From the NCBI GenBank assembly GCA_963777975.1, contig CAVZSO010000010.1, positions 1 to 64,000 on the forward strand: a DNA stretch of 64,000 nt, read 5' to 3'. This DNA is from CSP1-4 sp963777975. Lineage in GTDB: Bacteria; Chloroflexota; Limnocylindria; Limnocylindrales; CSP1-4. A model generated the notes under the pieces. The model was not told where the DNA came from. It made no database searches and worked only from the letters and a program-made list of their open reading frames with translations. Below are positions 34,525 to 43,957 of the stretch, piece after piece (positions within the stretch are counted from its first letter, which is position 1; the number at the start of each line of letters is the position of its first letter). The translations under genes were made by a program, and so were the position numbers.

Positions 34525-35334
34525 TCATGCGTCCGGGTCGGCGGCGGCCGGGATGCCGATGGGCGCCACGAGCACCCGTCCAGCGAGCGCCTTGCCGACG
34601 CGCGTCAGGTGGCCGAGCTTGGGCCTGTGGAACGTGACCGTGACATCGGCGCGCACGACCGGGTCGGAGGCCTGGCCGCCGGTCAGGTCGACCGCGGTCG
34701 GCGTGTCGACGGCGAGCACCGGCACCCCCGCCTCGCGGCCGCGGATGATGAGGTCGACGGCGGACCGGATCGGCTCGCGCAGCGGCCCGTGCACGCCGCT
34801 GCCGAGCAACCCATCGACGATCACGGCCGCTTTCTCGATGCCAGCCAGCAGGAAGCGGATGTCGCGCTCGTTCGATGCGTGGATCCGCTCGACGTCGGTG
34901 CCCTCGAGGCGATCCCAGGCCCGCCGCGCATCCGCGGTGGTGGGCCGATCCTCCGAGGCCACGAGCACGCACACGACGCGCACGCCGGCGGCGGCGAGGT
35001 AGCGTGCGGCGACGCTGCCATCGCCACCGTTGTTGCCGGGTCCGGCCAGGATCAGGACCGGTCCGTGCCCGCTCCGCTCTGTCGTCACCAGCAAGGCACG
35101 GATGGCGGCCGCAACGGCGGCTCCAGCCTCCTCCATCAGTGCTCCGCCGCTGACACCCAGGCGCTGTGCTTTGTGGTCAGCGCCGCGCATCGCCTCGCCG
35201 CCCATCGCTGCCCGGGTCGTCGTCGCCCGCCAATGCGTCGCGAGGAGGGCCAGGTCAAGGTCAGGATCGGCCAGGAGGAGGTCTTTCGAGGGCAGCGGCA
35301 CGGGCAGGGTCGCGTCGCTGGTCGGTGTCGTCAC
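34525..35334 (-). CDS. nnrE: NAD(P)H-hydrate epimerase (YjeF N-terminal domain)
   Basis: Repairs damaged NAD(P)H by epimerising the R and S hydrates. A 269-residue protein containing only the YjeF_N domain; the ADP-dependent dehydratase domain found fused in many bacteria is absent. Motifs: G-A-L-M-E-E-A-G near 65, the nucleotide/phosphate loop L-A-G-P-G-N-N-G-G-D-G near 100, the catalytic-side V-D-G-L-L-G-S-G, and V-D-T-P-T-A-V-D-L-T-G-G. An unusual N-terminal extension of ~35 residues precedes the domain. GTG start at 35334, with TACGAT nine bases upstream. Confidence 0.85.
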   Translation of the reverse strand: MTTPTSDATLPVPLPSKDLLLADPDLDLALLATHWRATTTRAAMGGEAMRGADHKAQRLGVSGGALMEEAGAAVAAAIRALLVTTERSGHGPVLILAGPGNNGGDGSVAARYLAAAGVRVVCVLVASEDRPTTADARRAWDRLEGTDVERIHASNERDIRFLLAGIEKAAVIVDGLLGSGVHGPLREPIRSAVDLIIRGREAGVPVLAVDTPTAVDLTGGQASDPVVRADVTVTFHRPKLGHLTRVGKALAGRVLVAPIGIPAAADPDA

Positions 35335-35363
35335 GGCGCCGCCATCGTACTGCGGCCGGCAGG

Positions 35364-36287
35364 TCAGTCGACCGGGAGCCGCCAGCGTCCCGAACCGTCG
35401 GTCTCGGCCAGCCCCTCGGAATCAAGCTCGGCCAGCGCCGATGCCACGGCATCTGGCCCGTGCGCGCCGATGGGCGCCGCGATCGTCTGCCACGCGTCCC
35501 CGTCCGCCCCGCTCAGGCAGGCCATGATCCGGCCCCGGAGCCAGCGGTTCGTGGTCTCGTACGGGGCCGCGGCTTCAGCCGCTCGATGCCGGGCCGAGGC
35601 GGCGCCACGATCGACGGACTCCGCGTCCGACGTCGCGAAGCGGCAATCCCCGACGAGCGGACACGCGGCGCAGTCCGGCCGCGACGGCTTGCAGATCGTG
35701 GCCCCGATGTCCATCAGCGCGGCCGTCCAATCGGCCGGGCGATCGACCGGCACGATGGCGTCGGCCGTCGCCTGGAGGTCCCTCGGCGGCATCGCGACGC
35801 CCGGATCGCGGGCGCTGCCATGCCCGGCCACGACCCGACCAAGTACCCGCCGGACGTTGGTGTCGACCGGCCCGACCGGCCTCCCGAACGCGATCGCCGC
35901 CACGGCTCGCGCGGTGTATGGCCCGACACCGGGCAACGCCTGGAGGGCGGCCAGGTCGTCCGGCACCCGCCCGCCATGCCGCTCGACGATGGCACGAGCA
36001 GCTCGCTGCAGGTTGAGCGCGCGGCGGTTGTAACCGAGTCCGGACCACTGGCGTAGCACGTCGGCTGGCGCCGCGGCTGCCAGGACCTCGACAGTCGGGA
36101 AGCGATCCATGAATGCGCGCCAGGCTGGTTCGCCACGCGTCGCTTGCGTCTGCTGCAGGATGACTTCGGAGACGAGGATCGCGTAGGGATCACGAACGCC
36201 CCGGAAGTCGAAGGCACGGGCCTGGCGATCGAACCAGGCCAGGACGGCGGACTGGAGCCGTGCCGCCGCGGCGTCGTCGAGGGTCAC
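35364..36287 (-). CDS. mutY: A/G-specific adenine DNA glycosylase
   Basis: Removes adenine mispaired with 8-oxoguanine. The ~307-residue protein has the catalytic Glu in S-E-V-I-L-Q-Q-T-Q, the helix-hairpin-helix L-P-G-V-G-P-Y-T-A-R-A-V, the catalytic Asp in V-D-T-N-V-R-R-V, and the [4Fe-4S] ligands C-K-P-S-R-P-D-C-A-A-C-P-L-V-G-D-C (C-x6-C-x2-C-x5-C). The usual MutT-like 8-oxoG recognition domain is missing; a short winged-helix-like tail takes its place, so discrimination of 8-oxoG may be weaker. The start is GTG at 36287 because TAGACT (36295-36300) lies seven bases upstream; the longer frame to 36341 would overlap the divergent ligD promoter. Confidence 0.9.
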   Translation of the reverse strand: MTLDDAAAARLQSAVLAWFDRQARAFDFRGVRDPYAILVSEVILQQTQATRGEPAWRAFMDRFPTVEVLAAAAPADVLRQWSGLGYNRRALNLQRAARAIVERHGGRVPDDLAALQALPGVGPYTARAVAAIAFGRPVGPVDTNVRRVLGRVVAGHGSARDPGVAMPPRDLQATADAIVPVDRPADWTAALMDIGATICKPSRPDCAACPLVGDCRFATSDAESVDRGAASARHRAAEAAAPYETTNRWLRGRIMACLSGADGDAWQTIAAPIGAHGPDAVASALAELDSEGLAETDGSGRWRLPVD

Positions 36288-36294
36288 GGCCGGC

Positions 36295-36300
36295 AGTCTA
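36295..36300 (-). promoter_or_regulatory. -10 box of mutY (leaderless)
   Basis: TAGACT on the minus strand, spacer GCCGGCC, then GTG at 36287. Paired back-to-back with the ligD -10 box 16 bases away. Confidence 0.55.
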
Positions 36301-36316
36301 CGGCGCTGCGACGCGG

Positions 36317-36322
36317 TACCCT
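36317..36322 (+). promoter_or_regulatory. -10 box of ligD (leaderless)
   Basis: TACCCT, spacer CGGAGC, then GTG at 36329. The GGAG in the spacer would lie outside a leaderless transcript; if transcription starts earlier it could act as a Shine-Dalgarno. Confidence 0.45.
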
Positions 36323-36328
36323 CGGAGC

Positions 36329-38390
36329 GTGCCGAGCCCACGACAGCCGAGCGTCCCGATGCCCGACTTCATCCCCCCGATGACGGCCTCGCTCTCGGAG
36401 CGCGCGTTCAGCGATGACGACTGGTTCTTCGAGGTCAAGTGGGATGGCTATCGTGTCGAAGCGGTCGTCAGCGCGGGCAAGGCGCGACTGTGGACCCGGA
36501 ATCGAGGCGATGCCGCGCGCTACTTCCCGGACCTCGCTGCGGCCCCACCGGAGTGGATCGACGCGCAGGCAGGCGATCGTCGACGGCGAGGTCGTCGCGC
36601 TCGACGAGGCCGGCCGGCCGTCGTTCGCGCTGCTCCAGGCCCGGGCCGGCTTCCAGCAACGCCGGGACGTGACGGTGCCCATCGTCTATCAGGTCTTCGA
36701 CCTCCTCTTCCTCGACGGCGAGTCGATGCTCGACGTCCCGCTCGACGCACGCAAGGTGCGACTGCGGGGCGTCCTGCGCGACCACCCGCTCGTCCGCTAC
36801 GCCGGGCACATCGAGGCCGACGGCGAGTCCCTCTTCGCCTCGGTCCAGGCGGAAGGACTCGAGGGCATCATGGCCAAGCGACGGTCGAGCCGGTACGAGC
36901 CGGGACGCCGGTCGCATGCCTGGCTCAAGATCAAGAACCGGCCGGAGCAGGAGTTCGTCGTGGCGGGCTGGGAGCCGGGCAGCGTCGCACACCGGGACCT
37001 GGGCTCGCTCGTGCTGGGTGTCTACGACGACGAGGGTCGGCTCCGGTTCGCGGGCGAGGTCGGCAGCGGACTCGATGCTCGGACGCGGCGCGACCTGATC
37101 GCCCGGATGACCGCCATCGCCAGAGACACCAGCCCATTCGACCCCCCGCCTCGCCTGCCGCGCGTCCATTGGGTCGAGCCCGAGCTCGTGGTCCGCGTCG
37201 AGTTCGCGGAGTGGACCCGGGACGAGCTCATCCGTCAGTCGGCCTACCGTGGCATCGAGCCCGAGAAGGATCCGCGCAGCGTTCGCCGCGAGCGCCCGAC
37301 CGCCCGACCAGCGGACGATCGACCAACGACGGAAGCACCCCCCGACTCGACGACCAGGATGGCCGGGCGAGCGACGAAGTCGACCCATCCGGCTGCCAAG
37401 GAGGCGACGCCTGCCATGCCTCGATCCAAGTCCGGGACGGACGCGCCTGCACAGTCCGCGACCCCCGCCGAGCTCGCCGCGCTCGACGCCATGGGCGCTG
37501 CCGGCACGTGGTCGATCGGCGGCCATGAGGTCGCGCTGACCAACCTCGACAAGGTCATCTTCCCCGACGCCGGGCTGACCAAGCGCGACCTGATCCGCTA
37601 CGACGTGACCATGGCGCCGGCGATCCTGCCCTACCTGCGCGACCGAGGGCTGACCCTGACCCGTTACCCGAACGGGACCGGCGGCCCGCACTTCTGGGAG
37701 AAAGAGGTGCCCAAGCACGCACCACCCTGGCTGGCGCGCTGGCACTACGAGAGCCCGAACCCGGAGGATTCGCACACCTACGCCGTCGCAGATCGTGTCG
37801 CCGCGCTGGCCTTCCTGGCCAACCAGGCGGCCATCGAGCTGCACCCCTGGACGTCTCGCACCGAGGCCGCCCAACGACCGACCTATGCGCTCATCGACAT
37901 CGATCCCGGACCAAAGACGACCTGGCCGGAGGTGCTCGTCCTGGCTCGCCTCTACCGAACGGCGCTCGGGCACCTCGCGGTGCGTGGCTATCCCAAGGTG
38001 ACGGGCAAACGGGGCATCCAGGTCTGGATCCCGGTCGAGACCCGCTACACGTTCGCCGAGACATCCGCCTGGGTCGAGGCCCTCAGCCGAGCGGTGGGAG
38101 CCACGGTGCCGGAGCTGATCTCCTGGCAGTGGTCGGTCCGCGACCGGCGCGGCCGAGCTCGTCTCGATTACACGCAGAACGCGAGCAACAAGACCCTCGT
38201 CGCGCCCTACTCCGTGCGGCCGGTGGGCACGGCCCCGGTCTCGGCACCGATCGACTGGGACGAGCTGGACGACCCGGAGCTGCGGCCCGACCGCTGGACG
38301 ATGACCTCGATGCCGGCCCGCCTGGCTGAACGCGGGGATCTGTTCGCGGGAGCGCTCGAGCGGGACCAGGTCCTGCCCAGCCTCGGCTGA
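36329..38390 (+). CDS. ligD: ATP-dependent DNA ligase LigD, Lig-Pol fusion, frameshift near 36575
   Basis: Non-homologous end-joining enzyme. The N-terminal ligase domain has the adenylation motif F-F-E-V-K-W-D-G-Y-R (Lys nucleophile in K-x-D-G-x-R) near residue 37, then V-D-G-E-V-V-A-L-D, E-G-I-M-A-K-R and W-L-K-I-K, and an OB fold. A charged Pro/Ala linker (~330-390) leads to the archaeo-eukaryotic primase-type polymerase domain: L-T-N-L-D-K-V-I-F-P, D-I-D-P-G-P (catalytic Asp pair) and K-R-G-I-Q-V-W-I-P. The order Lig then Pol, without a phosphoesterase domain, matches Bacillus-type LigD, not Mycobacterium. One shift near 36575 splits the ligase domain. GTG at 36329, six bases after TACCCT. 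No ku gene in the window. Confidence 0.9.
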
Positions 38391-38548
38391 CCGACGCCGT
38401 CTGGCGGCGCCGCATGGTGCGCCAAGGCACCACTTCGCGGGGACGCACGACACCTCGGCAGGTGCCCGAGGGGTAGACTCCACCAAGCCCCTCGCACCGA
38501 CGCCTGGTCCCCGGCACTCAGCTGCCGCTACGTCAAGGAGGTCGAGCC

Positions 38549-40297
38549 GTGGTCCCCTTCTCAGCCGATCCTGGACGCCATCGCCAGCGTGCGCTCGTCC
38601 TCGTCGCGGCCTTGCTCGTCGCACTGCTCGGCCCGACCGGCGTCGTTGGCGCGGCGAGCCCGACGGGAGCTGCGGCGCGGTCCGTCGACCTGCAGCTTCT
38701 GGCTTTCAATGACTTCCACGGCAACCTCGAGCCGCCCTCCGGTTCGTCCGGACGCATCCCCGTGCCCGGCGGAACCGTCAACGCCGGCGGCGTGACGTAC
38801 CTAGCGACGCACCTCCAGCAGCTCCGCGCGGGGCATGCGAATTCGATCACGGTTTCGGCCGGCGACAATATCGGGGCCAGCCCGCTCATCAGCGGGTACT
38901 TCCACGACGAGCCCACTATCGAGGCCCTCAACGCCCTCAAGCTCGACATCGCAGCCGTCGGCAACCACGAGTTCGACGAGGGATCCGCCGAGCTGCTGCG
39001 CATGCAGAACGGCGGCTGCCGGCCTTCGACCACCGATCCCATCGACAGCTGTCCGGATCCCGACCATCCATTCGCTGGTGCCGACTTCCAGTACCTGTCG
39101 GCCAACGTCGTGCGCAAGGACACCGGCGAGACCCTCTTCCCCGCCTACCAGATCCGGAACGTCGACGGCGTCCGGGTCGCCTTCATCGGCCTTACGCTCG
39201 AGGCCACGCCGACCATCGTGACCCCGTCGGGCGTCGCCGGCCTGACCTTCAAGGACGAGGCGGAGACGGTCAACGAGATCGTGCGGCAGCTGGAGCGGCG
39301 GAAGCGCATCGAGACCTTCGTCGTGCTCCTCCATGAAGGCGGCATCCAGTCTCCGCCCGGATTCATCAACGACTGCGCTGGCATGTCGGGCGCCGTCGTG
39401 GGCATCGTCAGCCAGCTCAGCCCTCGCGTCGATGCCGTCATCTCGGGCCACACCCACCAGCCGTACGACTGCCAGCTGCCGAACGCCGCCGGAAAGAAGA
39501 TCCTCGTCACGAGCGCGAGCTCGTTCGGCCGCCTCGTGACCGATGTCGACCTGCGCATCGACCGGGCCACCGGCGACGTCACCCAGGCGCAGGCCGAAAA
39601 CGTCATCGTCACGCGGGACGTCCCGACCGATGCCGCCGAGGACGCCATCATCGCCAAGTACAACGCGCTCATCGCCGACGTCAAGAACGCGGTCGTCGGC
39701 TCGATCACCGCCGACCTCACCAGGACCGGGAATGCGGCCGGTGAATCGGCGCTTGGCGACGTCATCGCCGATGCGCAACACGAGGCAGCCGACAACGAGT
39801 TCGGTGCCCAGTTCGCCTTCATGAACCCCGGCGGTATCCGCGCCGACATCGTCTGTGACCCGGGTGAGGTCTCGCCATGCCCGGTCATCTTCAACGAGCT
39901 CTTCACCAGCCAGCCGTTCGGCAACGAGATGGTGACCCTCGACCTGACCGGCGCGCAGATCGACCAGGTCCTCGAGCAGCAATTCGACAACCCCGCCGTG
40001 GGTCAGCAACGGTTCCTGCAGGTTTCGGATGGCTTCACGTACACGTGGAGCACATCTGGGGCCGTGGGCAACAAGGTCAGCAATATCACCATCGACGGTG
40101 TGCCGATCGTGCCGACGACGACCTACCGCGCCACGATGAACATCTTCCTGTCCGGCGGCGGTGACAACTTCACCGTCCTGGCCGGTGGTACCAACCGGGT
40201 CACCGGTCCGGTAGACCTGGACGCGCTGGTCGCCTACTTCGCCGCCCACTCGCCGGTGGCGCCCGGCCCGCAGGACCGCTACAGCGTCGTGCCATAA
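38549..40297 (+). CDS. Secreted 5'-nucleotidase/2',3'-cyclic phosphodiesterase
   Basis: Exported metallophosphoesterase that dephosphorylates nucleotides for salvage. Signal peptide at 1-37 (A-L-V-L-V-A-A-L-L-V-A-L-L). Catalytic domain: F-N-D-F-H-G-N-L-E-P, A-G-D-N-I-G-A-S-P, V-G-N-H-E-F-D-E-G, L-L-H-E-G-G and I-S-G-H-T-H-Q-P-Y, giving the full two-metal site. C-terminal substrate-binding domain: N-P-G-G-I-R-A-D, L-F-T-S-Q-P-F-G-N and F-L-S-G-G-G-D-N-F. Length 582 is typical. The GTG start follows AAGGAGG by nine bases; TAGACT at 38474-38479 is a candidate -10. Stands alone. Confidence 0.92.
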   Translation: MVPFSADPGRHRQRALVLVAALLVALLGPTGVVGAASPTGAAARSVDLQLLAFNDFHGNLEPPSGSSGRIPVPGGTVNAGGVTYLATHLQQLRAGHANSITVSAGDNIGASPLISGYFHDEPTIEALNALKLDIAAVGNHEFDEGSAELLRMQNGGCRPSTTDPIDSCPDPDHPFAGADFQYLSANVVRKDTGETLFPAYQIRNVDGVRVAFIGLTLEATPTIVTPSGVAGLTFKDEAETVNEIVRQLERRKRIETFVVLLHEGGIQSPPGFINDCAGMSGAVVGIVSQLSPRVDAVISGHTHQPYDCQLPNAAGKKILVTSASSFGRLVTDVDLRIDRATGDVTQAQAENVIVTRDVPTDAAEDAIIAKYNALIADVKNAVVGSITADLTRTGNAAGESALGDVIADAQHEAADNEFGAQFAFMNPGGIRADIVCDPGEVSPCPVIFNELFTSQPFGNEMVTLDLTGAQIDQVLEQQFDNPAVGQQRFLQVSDGFTYTWSTSGAVGNKVSNITIDGVPIVPTTTYRATMNIFLSGGGDNFTVLAGGTNRVTGPVDLDALVAYFAAHSPVAPGPQDRYSVVP

Positions 40298-40437
40298 CCG
40301 GTCGTTCATGACCTGGAGGGCGGGCCCCGGGCTTGCGTTCGGGGCGAGGATCGGCAGCATAGGCGCGCGCGGCGCGATCGCTCGTCCGATACCTCGACTG
40401 AGCGGTCCAGGATGAACAGCCGCGCAACGAGCCAAAC

Positions 40438-41701
40438 GTGAACGCGCTCCGTGCCCTCTTCCTGGCCGTCGGCGGCGCGGTCGGGGTCGTCTACCCGTTC
40501 ATCGCCGTCATCCTGCTCGGCCGAGGCTTCGACGTCGTCGGCGTCGGTGTCGTGACCGCACTATCAGCCGTCGCCTTCACCGCTTCGGTGCCCATCTGGG
40601 GCCACGTGGCTGACGTGCTCCTGGGGCGCCCGCGCGCGTTGCAGGTCTCGGCCATCGGTGGTGGCCTGGCGCTGGCGGTGACACTGCTGCCGGTGCCACC
40701 GCTCGTGGTCGCGATCTGCTTCATCGTCTTCTCGGCCTTCGAGTCGGCCTTCGCGCCACTGTCCGACGCGCTGGCGGTCAACGGCGTCCCGGACGCCCGG
40801 CGGGACTACGCACGCGTCCGGTTGATGTCGAGCCTCACGTTCGCGGTGGCTGCCATCGTGGCCGGCTTCGTCGTCTACGACCTGGCGGGCTACGCGCCGA
40901 TGCCGATCCTGTTCGGGCTGGCCGCCCTCGTCGTCGTCGGCAGCGCCGTCTTCGTGCCAGATGTGGAGCGCGCGGACCTGCGAGCCATGGCGCCGACCAC
41001 GAGCGAGACCGACCCTGCAGACGGCGACACGCTGCCCCGCTCCACCCCGCTCCAGCCGAGCACCGAGGCCAGCCCGATCTCGACCGCGCGATTCGGCTCG
41101 GTCGGCGTCGCGCTCGCCCTCGCGCCGCGGTTGCCCCTGGCGCTGCTGGCCATCGGGCTCATCCACGTCGGCATCCTGGCCGGCTTCACGTTCCTCTCCG
41201 TTCGCCTCCAGCAGCTTGGCGCCGAGCCGTCATCGATCGCGCTGTCGGCCGGCGTCTCCGCGTTCGCCGAGATCCCCGCCTTCCTGGTCATGGGCGGCCT
41301 GGCACAGCGCTTCGGTATCCGGCTCGGTGTTCCTGGCCTCGACCCTCATCTACACGGCATGCTTCGTGTCGTGGATGGTGCTCGACTCGCCGATCCTCAT
41401 CGTGGCGACGCGTGTCGTTACCGGCTTCGGCTTCGCGGGCATCGGCGTGGCGGCGGTGTTGACCATCGCCACCCTGCTGCCTGATCGGCTCCAGGGGACC
41501 GGTCAGTCGCTGTACCAGACGACGGCCTTCGGCATGGCCGCCATCATCGCCAATGTCGGCGGCGGCCTGGTCTACGGGACCCAGGGCTACGCTGCCGTCT
41601 TCGGGCTGGCGGCCATCGCCGGAGTGCTGGCGATGATCGTCGGGCTGCTGGCACTGCCCCGTGGTCGGGTGCGGCTGGCGACCGCCCCACGGGCCGGCTG
41701 A
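40438..41701 (+). CDS. MFS transporter, frameshift near 41328
   Basis: Twelve-helix major facilitator of the MFS_1-like (LacY/NupG) type, ~420 residues. The first frame holds helices 1-6 (F-L-A-V-G-G-A-V-G-V-V-Y-P-F), the loop with R-R-D-Y-A-R-V-R-L-M-S-S-L, a long hydrophilic central loop, and helices 7-9; one shift near 41328 leads to the last three helices (T-R-V-V-T-G-F-G-F-A-G-I and onward). The pattern F-S-A-F-E-S-A-F-A-P-L-S-D is like nucleoside/sugar symporters. Substrate unknown; the adjacent 5'-nucleotidase would make nucleoside uptake sensible (inference). GTG start, no clear promoter. It ends 33 bases before tRNA-Gln. Confidence 0.8.
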
Positions 41702-41715
41702 GCGATGGCATCGGC

Positions 41716-41721
41716 TACAAT
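41716..41721 (+). promoter_or_regulatory. -10 box of tRNA-Gln(CUG) 1
   Basis: TACAAT, 12 bases before the mature 5' end, in the short gap after the MFS gene. No clear -35. Confidence 0.5.
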
Positions 41722-41733
41722 CCCGACCGTCAC

Positions 41734-41808
41734 TGGCGAGTGGCCAAACGGTAAGGCACCTGATTCTGGATCAGGGGATTCAAGGTTCGAGTCCTTGCTC
41801 GCCAGCCA
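41734..41808 (+). tRNA. tRNA-Gln (anticodon CUG)
   Basis: Full cloverleaf: acceptor TGGCGAG/CTCGCCA (U1-A72, as in tRNA-Gln identity), D arm with A-A-C-G-G-T loop, anticodon stem CCTGA/TCAGG with loop TTCTGGA (anticodon CTG), T arm CAAGG/CCTTG with TTCGAGT. Discriminator G and an encoded CCA end (41806-41808). It lies 39 bases upstream of glnS on the same strand. Confidence 0.96.
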
Positions 41809-41847
41809 CCTCCCAAAGACCACCCGCAGCCTGAGCGCGCCCTCGAC

Positions 41848-43532
41848 ATGAGCCTCCCGATGCCGCCCGACCCAGAGCGCTCCGACTTCATCCGGGACAT
41901 CGTGGCCGCCGACCTGCGCGATGGTCGGCAGACCTCGATCGTCACGCGCTTTCCGCCGGAACCCAATGGCTACCTGCACATCGGGCACGCGAAGTCGATC
42001 TGCCTCAACTTCGGCATCGCGAGCGAGTTCGGTGGCCGCTGCCACCTCCGCTTCGACGATACGAACCCGGAGCGGGAGGAGCAGGCGTACATCGACGCCA
42101 TCGAGGCGGACGTGCGCTGGCTCGGGTTCGACTGGGGCGAGCACCTCTATCACGCGTCTGACTACTTCGAGCAGCTCTACGCCTGGGCCGTCCACCTCAT
42201 CGGTGCCGGCAAGGCCTACGTGGACGATCTCACGGCGGACGAGATCCGCGAGCACCGCGGCACGCTCACCGAGCCCGGCCGCGACAGCCCCTGGCGGGAC
42301 CGCACTGCCGAGGAGAACCTGGACCTCTTCGAGCGGATGCGGAACCGCGAGTTCCCCGACGGCGCCCGGGTCCTGCGGGCGCGGATCGACATGGCCAGTC
42401 CCAACATCAACCTGCGCGACCCCGTCCTCTACCGCATCGTGCACGCGGCACACCCACGCACCGGTGATGCCTGGTGCATCTACCCGACCTACGACTTCGC
42501 GCACGGCCAGTCAGACGCCATCGAGGGCGTGACCCACTCGCTCTGCACGCTCGAGTTCGAGGCCCACCGCCCGCTCTACGACTGGCTGATCGACAACCTG
42601 CCGGTCCCGTCCAGGCCGCGCCAGATCGAGTTCGCCCGGCTCAACCTGACGTACACGGTGCTCTCGAAGCGCGTCCTGCTGCAGCTGGTCAACGAGGGCC
42701 ACGTCCGGGGCTGGGACGATCCCCGGATGCCGACCATCCGCGGCCTCCGTCGGCGCGGCTTCCCCGCCGAGGGCATCCGCGACTTCGCAGCGATGATCGG
42801 GGTCGCCAAGGCCGACAGCACGATCGAGGTCGGCCAGCTCGAGCATGCGGTCCGGACCGTGCTCAACCGGACGGCGCCGCGGCGGTTCGCCGTCCTGGAT
42901 CCCCTCAGGGTCGTCATCGAGAACTTCCCGGAGGGGCAGGTCGAAGCGATGGACGTCGTCAACAACCCGGAGGACCCGGCCGCAGGCACCCGGACCGTGG
43001 CGTTCGGGCGCGAGCTGTGGATCGAGCGCGACGACTTCATGGAGGAGCCAGCGCCGAAGTTCTTCCGCCTGGCACCGGGCCGCGAGGTCCGGCTGCGATC
43101 CGCGTACTTCGTGACCTGCACGGGCATCGTCAAGGACGCGTCTGGCCGCGTCGTCGAGCTGCGCTGCACCTACGACCCATCCACACGTGGCGGTGATGCC
43201 CCCGACGGACGACGGCCGAAGGCGACCTTGCACTGGGTGTCGGCGGCCCACGCGTTGCCCGCCGAAGTCCGTCTCTATGGCCACCTCTTCTCGCGGCCCG
43301 ATCCCGGGGCAGCCGGGGACCTGTTCGACCGACCTCGATCCCGCCTCCGAGACGGTCGTGCAGGCGGTTCGTCGAGCCCGCGCTGGCCGAGACAGGCGTC
43401 GAAGAGACGGTCCAGTTCGAGCGGCTCGGCTACTTCTGCGCGGACATCGACTCAGCACCCGGCGCACTCGTCTTCAACCGAACGGTGACGCTCAAGGACA
43501 GCTGGGCGAAGGTCCAGGCGCAGGGACGGTAG
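41848..43532 (+). CDS. glnS: Glutaminyl-tRNA synthetase, two frameshifts (~43328 and ~43368)
   Basis: Class I synthetase charging tRNA-Gln directly. P-P-E-P-N-G-Y-L-H-I-G-H-A-K holds the HIGH motif at ~38-51, and V-L-S-K-R is the KMSKS equivalent. R-F-D-D-T-N-P-E, D-W-G-E-H-L-Y, Y-P-T-Y-D-F-A-H and the anticodon-binding beta-barrels complete a typical ~560-residue GlnRS without the N-terminal YqeY-like extension. Two compensating one-base changes near 43328 and 43368 disturb only ~13 codons; the end ...V-T-L-K-D-S-W-A-K resumes normally to TAG 43530. Flanked on both sides by tRNA-Gln(CUG) genes. GlnRS is absent from many bacteria that use Glu-tRNA amidation instead, so it may be an acquired gene. 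Confidence 0.95.
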
Positions 43533-43565
43533 CGGGTCGTCGGCCGGCGCTGAGCTGCTGCCACG

Positions 43566-43594
43566 TTGAGGCGACGCGAGGCACAGGGTAGACT
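43566..43594 (+). promoter_or_regulatory. Promoter of tRNA-Gln(CUG) 2
   Basis: TTGAGG (43566-43571), 17-base spacer, TAGACT (43589-43594), then 22 bases to the mature tRNA 5' end. Independent of glnS. Confidence 0.6.
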
Positions 43595-43616
43595 CGGGTC
43601 CCCGAAACGGGCTCGC

Positions 43617-43691
43617 TGGCGAGTGGCCTAACGGTAAGGCACCTGACTCTGGATCAGGGGATTGAAGGTTCGAATCCTTCCTCGCCAGCCA
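43617..43691 (+). tRNA. tRNA-Gln (anticodon CUG), second copy
   Basis: Same acceptor (TGGCGAG/CTCGCCA), anticodon stem and CTG anticodon as the copy at 41734, with a T-stem changed by a compensating pair (GAAGG/CCTTC) and C instead of T at position 32. Encoded CCA at 43689-43691. It begins 85 bases after glnS. The two genes are isodecoders, not an exact duplication. Confidence 0.96.
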
Positions 43692-43945
43692 CTCTTCGAA
43701 GCACGACTCAGTCGCCTCCCGTCATGACGAGCATCCACCTACCCGGCCGTGGTCATCGGCGTGTTCCTGGCACGTCCTGGTCGGCGCGTTCGCGGTCGCA
43801 GGAGTCAGGCGACCTCTCGCCATCGACCGCGCCTGCCGATCCCCCTCGCGCCTCGGATACGCTCGCTCCAGTCCATTGATGCGGCCGTGACGCTCCGCCC
43901 GGGCTGCCGTCCCAGGCCTGAGCGGCTCGACCCGGTCGGTCTTTG

Positions 43946-43951
43946 TATGCT
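43946..43951 (+). promoter_or_regulatory. -10 box of the YcaQ-like gene (leaderless)
   Basis: TATGCT, spacer CGCGAT, then GTG at 43958. This favours 43958 over the TTG at 43943. Confidence 0.5.
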
Positions 43952-43957
43952 CGCGAT

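Noticed and set aside
36468..38624. 718-codon open frame on the minus strand
   Set aside because: Antisense to ligD, whose catalytic motifs are intact. Shadow frame, the longest in the window.
38801..40435. 544-codon open frame on the minus strand
   Set aside because: Antisense to the 5'-nucleotidase gene; low-complexity Asp/Val/Arg composition and no motif.
42800..43400. Programmed ribosomal frameshifting in glnS or other split genes
   Set aside because: No slippery heptamer with a downstream pseudoknot is apparent, shifts occur in both directions, and too many unrelated genes are affected.
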